Shown: positions 1 through 8,500 of the stretch, piece after piece
Position numbering within the stretch: position 1 is the stretch's first letter
Layout: every line of letters starts with the position of its first letter
Assembly (NCBI GenBank): GCA_043381765.1
Contig: JBHJMP010000581.1
Coordinates: forward strand, 1 to 25,355
From: Collodictyon triciliatum
Taxonomy: Eukaryota > CRuMs
Length of the DNA stretch: 25,355 nucleotides
Direction of reading: 5' to 3'
Notes under the pieces: model-generated
Databases searched by the model: none
The model's input: the letters and a program-made list of their open reading frames with translations, nothing else
What the model was told of the DNA's origin: nothing
Made by a program: the position numbers and the translations under genes

Positions 1-26
1 ATAATAACAATACCAATAATTAAAAA

Positions 27-142
<116 letters not shown>

Positions 143-180
143 ATGATGCTAATGGTGGTAATGATAGTAATGATAGTAGC

Positions 181-867
181 AAACGACAGCCTGTTTCCAG
201 TCAAAGGCGTGGCACTGGTGAAGTGGGAGTAATTAAAAAAAAGAATAATAAATTCTATCGGCAGAAATAGCTGAGTATTAAATTTATATTTTTTTTAAAC
301 GTTAGACATTCTGATTCCATACAGATGAGTTTTGGTAAAGGAATTTCTTATCATGAAAATTTGTAGGTTTTCTACAAGTATGCTCCCATTCAATAGGTCT
401 TCCTTCTTGGATTTATTTATTTTGATATGAAAGTGGCTCACAAACATTATAGCAACCTGATTATAATGTCGTTCGTGAAAAAAAATTATAGAAGGAATTC
501 AATTGTAATTTTTTCTCTGAGGGATAAAAAACATGGGCTAGCCCTGGTAAGAAACAGTTAATTTTAAAAGGACTCAAAGAATATACTGTATGTAGCCTGA
601 AGAAAGAAAAATATGTTGATTGGGATATCATACACTGAAAAAAAAAATGAAAATAGTTCGAAGTCGTAAAAATTTGTCGCTGTACATATCATTTCTGCAT
701 TGCTGTAATGTGGTTCGTTATAACTACAAGCCTAAATAAATAAATATTTATGATTGGAATTTTTACAAAAAAATGTATTTTATGGTGCTTTGATGATGTA
801 GTCAGAAAATACATAAGTAACACTTACATGGATAGGGGATTGAAAGTATAATCCATTCATAGGAACT
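181..867. other. AT-rich noncoding stretch
   Basis: No exon with recognisable protein similarity was found on either strand. It is AT-rich with many short A and T runs. It lies 3' of the minus-strand membrane-protein gene that stops at 868-870, so the right part should contain that gene's 3' UTR. Confidence 0.6.
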
Positions 868-2547
868 CTATGATATTGAAACCAGATATTGGGTATAAAC
901 AACACAAAATATCGATATTAGACATACAACAAGCTTGTTTTGGATTTTCACTATGTTTTCTTCTTTTTCAAAAACGACCGTGCCATAATGTAATTCGTAA
1001 GATAGAGAGATAATGTCTCCGAAAAAGACAAAAGCCAACTGAATGAATATCTGCAGCAAGCATTCAGAAACGTCGGTTATTGTATTGAAAGATGTGTCTG
1101 GATATATAGGGGCCAAAAAAAACATTAACAATGGCGCCATGAAAACAACGATCATTTCGTAGCCAAGTTCATGAAACATATTAAGGCTGCGAAACTTGAT
1201 AGATTTCTGCAGATACTTGTCCAAATCGCTTATTGGCAATTGACTCAGGCCAATCAATTCAAAATTTTGCATTGGGACAATAGATACAATTCTATTTTTC
1301 CTCGGCTTATTTTTGAACAGAGAGAGCAACCACTCCCTAAATTTGTAGAGACCCACCGTCCTGTGTTTGAAAGATATTGTAGATACTACATCCACGAGTG
1401 ATAAAAGGAAATTAACAGCCACATATTGCTTTGCTGATGATCCCGTAGAAAGGTTTGACATAACTATCCTCCCAATATATTTGATGTAGCACGCCGAAAC
1501 ACGATTCACGATCAATCTCCTGTCCATTTCGTCCAATGATAGTCCAAATAATACGTAAGTTTGGAACATCTTGATAATATAAGATATGAGCGGAAAGAAA
1601 AATAACCGAAATATAAGCTGCGTATAGAACGAGAGCGAAAACAGATATGGCAAGAAATACCCAACACAAAAATTTAAAATAAGGAATACACCAATTAGAC
1701 CTTTGAGAAAGGCTATTGGCGTTCCATCTTTTGTAAGATTGTAAAACCTTGACTGTTGTTCGGTCATATTTTCGAAAGGGCTGCTTGTCTTGATGACATA
1801 TATACCAAGACAACCTGCTGATATGCCCATCACATTGACACCCATATTCGCCCAAAATGAATCCCGCTGGGGGATAGTGCGAAATATAAAATCTAAGGAG
1901 CAGCAAGGAAGCATAACATAGCGAATGGCACTTTTTGTGAAATCAATGGAGAAAATACTGATAGAAACGGCAGCGACAGTAGAATAATAAACTGACATGC
2001 TGATGTATCCCCTTAATCGGTCGTAAATGATTGTTGATGTTTCATGCGATGTACTTTCCGACATTATCAATCCTGGTAGATAATACATAAACATAAACCC
2101 CATCACCGATAGAAATATGTAGAATGATTTCATCACGGTTTGCACCCATAACGCAAGAGCTGTCGCGATCGACTCACGCCAAGTGGGTAATTGTACCTCA
2201 ACCGTGAGCTGACTCACCTGCTCAGGCACTATAGAGCAAGTGCTTTGTTCTCGCTTGTACTTCGCCTTGTACTTTTGATCGCCCTTGGCGGCGCTGGTAA
2301 AAGCCTGAGGAGCATCAGACAGGCTCTCTCTGCTTTTGGGCTCGGGCACGTTTGGATTGAGATCGATGACTCCGTCTGCTTCCATCCTTTTACCCAAAGG
2401 TGTGAATCTGCAAAGGTATTTGTTGTCAGGCATATTGCAAGGAGGAGTGCGATGAATGTCTGGCCCTACTGGGTGGCTCCAGGGACTGCTTCGTGATACC
2501 CAACGGCAACTTTGTTGTTGATATGTCTGTTCATCAAGTTCTTGCAT
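868..2547 (-). CDS. Unrecognised polytopic membrane protein, 559 aa
   Basis: A single open frame without a visible intron. I prefer the methionine at 2547 (MQELDEQTY) because the 21 residues before it (R, K, N and I) are only the translation of an A-rich tract at about 2550-2600 that looks like a retroelement tail. Residues 1-135 are hydrophilic and soluble-looking. They are followed by about eight or nine hydrophobic segments at roughly 139-162, 182-202, 234-252, 281-307, 309-329, 374-391, 461-481, 494-514 and 538-557. Charged stretches around 398-455 would form a large loop. The last segment reaches almost to the C terminus (YLVSIS). I do not recognise the family and see no catalytic motif. 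The uninterrupted frame and membrane pattern support a real gene. A LINE fragment lies immediately upstream, so the original promoter or 5' exons may be displaced, and the coding fragment at 3047-3520 could be a severed part of the same gene. Confidence 0.72.
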   Translation of the reverse strand: MQELDEQTYQQQSCRWVSRSSPWSHPVGPDIHRTPPCNMPDNKYLCRFTPLGKRMEADGVIDLNPNVPEPKSRESLSDAPQAFTSAAKGDQKYKAKYKREQSTCSIVPEQVSQLTVEVQLPTWRESIATALALWVQTVMKSFYIFLSVMGFMFMYYLPGLIMSESTSHETSTIIYDRLRGYISMSVYYSTVAAVSISIFSIDFTKSAIRYVMLPCCSLDFIFRTIPQRDSFWANMGVNVMGISAGCLGIYVIKTSSPFENMTEQQSRFYNLTKDGTPIAFLKGLIGVFLILNFCVGYFLPYLFSLSFYTQLIFRLFFFPLISYIIKMFQTYVLFGLSLDEMDRRLIVNRVSACYIKYIGRIVMSNLSTGSSAKQYVAVNFLLSLVDVVSTISFKHRTVGLYKFREWLLSLFKNKPRKNRIVSIVPMQNFELIGLSQLPISDLDKYLQKSIKFRSLNMFHELGYEMIVVFMAPLLMFFLAPIYPDTSFNTITDVSECLLQIFIQLAFVFFGDIISLSYELHYGTVVFEKEENIVKIQNKLVVCLISIFCVVYTQYLVSIS

Positions 2548-2549
2548 AT

Positions 2550-3046
2550 TGCCTTTTTTTTTTATCTTTTTTTTTTTATTTTTTTTATTTATTCTTTTAT
2601 GAAATCGCAAAGGTTTGCTGTGGAGTATGTAAATGATGCATGAAAAAAAATAAAATCAGAGCGACAGGGAGAGCGATAGGAGATCACCAACGCGGAAAAG
2701 AAATCAGTGATAGCGAGTTGGTTAGATGGGCAACCCAACTGGTTGATTAGTTGCTTAGGGTAGCAGGGGTTGGATATGCTGTGGGAGATATCGCATGACA
2801 CATTCCCACATCTCTCTTCGCTTGCGGTCAGAGTAGCGAAAAAATAAATATCAGCAGGCTGTTCAGGAAGCTGCATTGCACGAGGCTCTCATGCCTGTAT
2901 ACATTGATTTCTCGTTCGGGTGAATCATTAGAGCGAGAGAATGCACGCACACTCCATAGGGACCACAGCATATGTCCCCTTGTGACTGTCCAGAGTATTC
3001 TAGAGTCGTGGGTCATTTGGTATTGTGGGCCAAACAGGATGTCAGA
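2550..3046 (-). mobile_element. 5'-truncated LINE 3' end (copy A)
   Basis: On the minus strand this matches copy B (from about 16088) closely: the segment starting SDILFGPQYQMTHDSR, then the shared 3' UTR with the core TATCTCCCACAGCATATCC. Homology begins at about 3046 and continues to about 2690. An unmatched stretch and an A-rich tract (about 2550-2600) follow, which could be the tail. The piece covers only the end of the LINE ORF downstream of the zinc-knuckle region, plus UTR. I found no convincing target-site duplication. The frame runs through the LINE part to a stop at 2828, shortened relative to copy B because the sequence after NSLL differs. Confidence 0.8.
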
Positions 3047-3520
3047 CGCGCAATATATAATGGTAGTTCTTATAGAGATTGGTTGAAACAGTTTGGCTCC
3101 AATGTCCTCAAAAATGTGGTTCATGTAAATCAGACATGGAGTGTACATATTTGGATTGACTTTGACGTCATATTCTATACAATTTACAATATTGCTGGAA
3201 ATGATACGATTCAAATGCGCTATAGCCCATTCTATGTATTGTTTCGGTACTTCAAGTTTCTTGAAGATGGCTTTTTTTAACTTTCGTAACTCTGGCTTTT
3301 GAATAGCTTCCGTCATATTCTCATCTTTAGGAACTGTTTGATTTATAAAGCGCAGTAATCTCTTTACAAAATGTTCCTTAATGTTACCTTGATAAGCTGT
3401 TAACATTTGCTTCGCTGAGTACGGTAATACACGAGACAGTCCAACCAACGGAAAGCATTCTTCTCGGGACAAAAGGAATAGAAAATCATTGAGATCGAAA
3501 TTCAAAATGTCTTCTCTCAT
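3047..3520 (-). pseudogene. Unrecognised coding fragment running into LINE copy A
   Basis: The open frame starts at methionine 3520 (MREDILNFDLNDFLFLLSRE) and gives about 158 residues of ordinary soluble-looking protein, rich in charged and aliphatic residues. It then continues without a stop into LINE-derived SDILFGPQ. A possible 3' splice site (poly-pyrimidine-like run then CAACCAG) sits just upstream of the methionine at about 3523, so this may be an internal or first coding exon. No family is recognised. The fusion at 3046 suggests the host exon was interrupted by the retroelement and that its original continuation is lost or displaced. Alternatively the junction is read as a short chimeric C-terminal exon. 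Confidence 0.45.
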
Positions 3521-3600
3521 TTCTGGTTGTTTTTTTTTTTTTAAAATCTTGCTGGGTCTATCTTGTGAAAATATTCCGACTGTCTTTAAAGCGTACAAAG

Positions 3601-4527
3601 AAACAAAAACATTTCATCGATTGTTGGGAGTTGTAGTAGTTTCAATTTATACCATCTTGCAAACAGATAAGTGTCGGTAACCAAATTATGACACAATAAA
3701 CCTGCATCGTTGATTTTTTCCTAGTCATCCGCATTCTTTACAATCGACTATAGAGATGTTTTCACATTTGGATAGTCTGTTTTTACATACTTTAGTTTCT
3801 CAGACTCAATACTTTTCTTTTCTTCATCTTAATGTCTTTGTTTTACTTTTTACTTTACAGAACTACCGAGTTTTCAATTTCAATAAAACTTTAATCAATC
3901 AGTAATCAAATAAAAACCAAATACATAAAATCAATTTATGTAAAACTAAGCATCCGCCGAGGCTCTCAAATATGCGCATTGCGGCAAACAGACACACAAA
4001 GTTTTTTTTAAGAGAATTTGAGACAAGATGCTGAGAGCCGATTCGGCGAGTTCGAAAGGACAGCGGCATAGCCATTGCGACTGAAAGTCAACATATCGAC
4101 CCCAAACAACATGATTACCGCCGCAAGTGTGGATAGTATGCTTTTTTTTAAAAGTGCATTTTTGGTAGCAGGTTTATAGGGTGGGTTCTGTATGGGCCAA
4201 CGCAAGGGCTTGTTTGCAATTTTTGAATTTTAATGATATAATTATATAAATGATAAATAAAATATAAATTGATTATAGGAATGATATTAGGTTATTAAGT
4301 TTTTAAACCTTATTATATACTAATTATACTATTATGTTATTCAGGATGTTTCTTGGATGCATCAAAGATCCTGCTTTTGTCAACCCAGATTTAATTTGAT
4401 GGTTTTCTGTGCAATAAACTGCTATATATTTGTACACTTTCGTTGTATGAAAAGTGTTGTGCCTTGAAAGGGATAAAGCCAAGTTCGTCACAAGCTCTGC
4501 AATGAAGTTTATCCATTTACGGACTGA
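3601..4527. other. Noncoding stretch with one weak exon-like island
   Basis: AT-rich. The only island with more balanced composition is at about 4008-4205, where the minus strand is open for 65 codons with a hydrophobic run (LSTLAAVIMLFGVDML). It has no recognisable family or convincing splice context, so I do not call it a gene. Confidence 0.4.
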
Positions 4528-4560
4528 ATGAGACCGGAAAAAAAGAAAAAAAGAGAAAGG

Positions 4561-4658
4561 AAAAACGAAAAACGAAAAACGAAAAACGAAAAACGAAAAA
4601 CGAAAAACGAAAAACGAAAAACGAAAAACGAAAAACGAAAAACGAAAAACGAAAAACG
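4561..4658. repeat. (AAAAACG)14 heptamer array, left edge of gap
   Basis: Fourteen perfect 7-bp units running straight into the N run. The true array length is unknown because the assembly breaks here. Confidence 0.97.
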
Positions 4659-5239
4659 NNNNNNNNNNNNNNNNNNNNNNNNNNNNNNNNNNNNNNNNNN
4701 NNNNNNNNNNNNNNNNNNNNNNNNNNNNNNNNNNNNNNNNNNNNNNNNNNNNNNNNNNNNNNNNNNNNNNNNNNNNNNNNNNNNNNNNNNNNNNNNNNNN
4801 NNNNNNNNNNNNNNNNNNNNNNNNNNNNNNNNNNNNNNNNNNNNNNNNNNNNNNNNNNNNNNNNNNNNNNNNNNNNNNNNNNNNNNNNNNNNNNNNNNNN
4901 NNNNNNNNNNNNNNNNNNNNNNNNNNNNNNNNNNNNNNNNNNNNNNNNNNNNNNNNNNNNNNNNNNNNNNNNNNNNNNNNNNNNNNNNNNNNNNNNNNNN
5001 NNNNNNNNNNNNNNNNNNNNNNNNNNNNNNNNNNNNNNNNNNNNNNNNNNNNNNNNNNNNNNNNNNNNNNNNNNNNNNNNNNNNNNNNNNNNNNNNNNNN
5101 NNNNNNNNNNNNNNNNNNNNNNNNNNNNNNNNNNNNNNNNNNNNNNNNNNNNNNNNNNNNNNNNNNNNNNNNNNNNNNNNNNNNNNNNNNNNNNNNNNNN
5201 NNNNNNNNNNNNNNNNNNNNNNNNNNNNNNNNNNNNNNN
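4659..5239. other. Assembly gap, 581 N
   Basis: A run of N between two different simple repeats (heptamer on the left, hexamer on the right). Translations through it on either strand are meaningless. Confidence 1.
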
Positions 5240-5314
5240 TTTTCTTTTTCTTTTTCTTTTTCTTTTTCTTTTTCTTTTTCTTTTTCTTTTTCTTTTTCTT
5301 TTTCTTTTTCTTTT
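5240..5314. repeat. (TTTTTC)n hexamer array, right edge of gap
   Basis: About twelve 6-bp units. Neither unit nor period matches the array on the left of the gap, so the gap does not close a single uniform array. Confidence 0.96.
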
Positions 5315-5529
5315 AGAGAATTTTCGGGTGTTTTTTGGAGTTTTTTTTTTGGTTTTTTTGTTGTTGTTTTCCTTTCCTTTCCCTTCCTCCTTCCTTTAGA
5401 TGTTATTTGGTTTTTTTCATTTGGTTTTATTCGCATTGTATGGATAGATGAAGTACACCACTACATACAGCTGGTTGTATTAAATCATTTACGACCGATT
5501 GTTCTAAACTAGGCCATACCGACTGGCCT

Positions 5530-8500
5530 ATGGGTCGAAGGACGTCTAAGACTCTTCCAAGAAGCTACTCAACAACTTTCCGAAGCAGGAAGTCATACTT
5601 TGAGAACGAAGGATCGCCATTTACCAATAGCTATCGTACAGAAAGGGTGATGCGTTCAAGCAGTACAGTAGAGAGTTTTGATTGCATCACAGATATCTCC
5701 TTTCTTGCCCATGATGGTGCTTTGGGCGGCTTTGAGGTTGCAAACAACGATGATGTATTGACCCCCGGCATTTTTCCGAGGTAAACAGTGGGCTTCTACT
5801 ATTTTTTTTTTAAAAAAAAAAGAGAAACAAATAAATGCCCTAATGTTTGTTTTGTGCCATACATCTGAAAATGTTGTCGGGTCATCTCCGTTTGCAATAG
5901 ATTTAAGAACGAAAAAGACGAGACTCGGTATTTGAACGAGCTTAGACTTATCCATCTGAGTCCCTTGAAATATCACGTCTCTATTTTGGTCCTGTTCGTA
6001 ACATTTTTGATTTTCATGGCCATTCGAGAAGACGAAATATCCACGTATGATTAACAGAAAAGTTACCCACATCATATACGGAAGAACACTTTTTTCAACC
6101 CGAAAATAATTTAGTTCGAAAAAGGGTGAAACGAAATACTAAAGCTTCAATGAAATAGAACCGATTATATATTTTATGCATGGGTCGCACTAGCATCACT
6201 GTCTGCTACGTTCCTCTCTTTTGCTATATTCTTCAAGGAAAAATTGTACTTTGATGATATTGTTGTATCAGAGGACGAATATTGTGTTACACAATACTGC
6301 AATTAGAAATATACTATTTCCTTATACAAACCGACTTTAGGTTGCTTCGGTATACATACTACCAAGCTTTGGTTATGTGTATCCCTGTTGTTCTCGTTGC
6401 TGTATGGAGGGCTGAACGTTCGCGACAATTCACTCCCATTTTTTTGATAAACACCCTTTATGTAAGTCGTTTGCAATGATTTAACTAATGATTTCTCCAT
6501 TTAGCCCCAATAAATTATTTTCTGTGGATAACGAAACTAAACCAGCATTAATTCAATTAGCTATCTTGCTTTGAAATTAAGACATCCAACAAATTTTTTG
6601 TTGGATCATCTACCATATCCATAACGGCGTATGTAATAACCGCGGCTATATACGACCGGTCTCTTGACTTTCGGCTGTTTCTAGCTCCAATCGTACTTAT
6701 CGCCCTCCATATGTCCATCGCGCATCACAACTTAGAGATTTGGCAAAGACGGTACTAAATAACATCTTTTTCATTTCATACACTTTCATTTTTTTTGATT
6801 ATCTGAAAAATTTATAATAATTGCAATGGTTTATAAAAAAATGATGTGCATATTTGTTCTCGAATTACAGCCACTTTTCCGTGAAAAACAAACTGGTATC
6901 AAGAAAAAATGTTTTGGAGGGGAAAAACAAGCGACTTCTTGCATTGTTGCATTCTATTTACCCCCCGTGAGAATTCCTCTGTTTTAAAATTGTTTATCTT
7001 CATTCCAATATGTCATTTTGCAATTTAGCTGAGATACTTGATGCCTGAACTTTACTTTGTAATTTTATTCTTTGCTTTATTTGAAGAGATAATGTGGTGT
7101 TACACTCGTTCAATAGACTCATCATACGAGACGTCTGTGAGAATCCCCACAAGGCAATATCTACGTATGCCTGTCCACATGCAGTGGTTATGTCTGTGAG
7201 GATACACGAATTCTCTAAAATATTCAGCGAGATGGACCGAGAAACTAGGATAGATTTCTTTGACAACATGTTCAGGTACTTTTTTTCGGAGTGTTTTATT
7301 ATGTTTTCAAAAAAATGAATAATTTTCTGCAAGATTTAGTCTCAAATGTAATAAATATCAATCATATAGGAAAATTTACAGAATATCTCAATCGTAAGTA
7401 TAAAAATATTGCTGATATGATTATTTTATTTTTATAAATAATTGGCCGATGTAATTGGTAGTTCCCCATTGTCAATAAATAATAAAGAATTCATTCATTC
7501 ACGAAATCAAAATTTTAGATACGGCCTTCATAGGGTGAGAACGTCAGGTGACTATCTCAATTCAATTGTGTATAAATATACCGTTCTCCAACATCACTCG
7601 AAGATTGACTTTCCTTGTCTCCTAATTGACTTTATTTTCTTCTGTATTTGAATGACGTTTACAGGCGGACAATTCTTGGTAATTTTTTTTCAACAGTATA
7701 CGCGATGGGGTTTTGCTCTATATTTGATTACATTTTGGAGACTCTTTATATTTTATTTTATTTTTACATTCATCCCGGAAAAAATATTAAATTCTAGGCC
7801 GTCGGCTCTCTGACCAACAGCGGTTTGGAGTATGTTCATGACGCACTACATGCAGCAATTCGAATAAAAGATTTAGTTATACACCTAAATCAACCTAAGG
7901 TTAATGGTGATCTATTTTCAATAGAATAACACCAGTAATGAAGTCTAAGCAAAAAAGAAATCTGTGAGAAAATCTAGGTATCCAAATGCTGTTATGTATA
8001 ACGTAGATCAAGGTATCAATTGGAATGCACCGGGGTCCCGTTTATGCTGGGGCTGTGAACTCGGAGAAGGGCTCTTTTGAAATATTTGGAGATTGTAAGC
8101 GACTTTATGAGAAACGAACCTTGTTTGGATGTACTTCTTAATGCAGTTGCATATCATAACCAAATCTATATGAACTCAATACGAAGCTCTTTCTGTGGCT
8201 GAGGAAATTTTAAGATGTGCAAGTCATTATGAAATACTGGTATCTGATGAGATTTACTCTACTAGTAAGGTATGAATGTTATTCGTTCATATCATATTTA
8301 TTGTGTCAATTAATTTCTTTGATTTGCAGAGTAATTATATATTAATCGGAAAATGCTGCCATAGACGGAGTTCGATTTTACTGAAGCACCATCTTTCTCC
8401 TTTACAAGTGGAAAAGTGTGGATACTGTGTAAGATGAACAGTGGCCGAGGGCAAACTTTTAAAGATGGGCACCGAGTCAGTGACGAAGGAAATCTATTCA

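Noticed and set aside
4324-5436. Long open frames on both strands through the N gap (KE- and KNEKRKT-repeats)
   Set aside because: They consist of simple-repeat translation plus unknown bases; there is no independent coding signal.
6241-6306. Possible extra cyclase exon (EKLYFDDIVVSEDEY)
   Set aside because: No good donor before the in-frame stop, and the flanking exons already join in phase without it.
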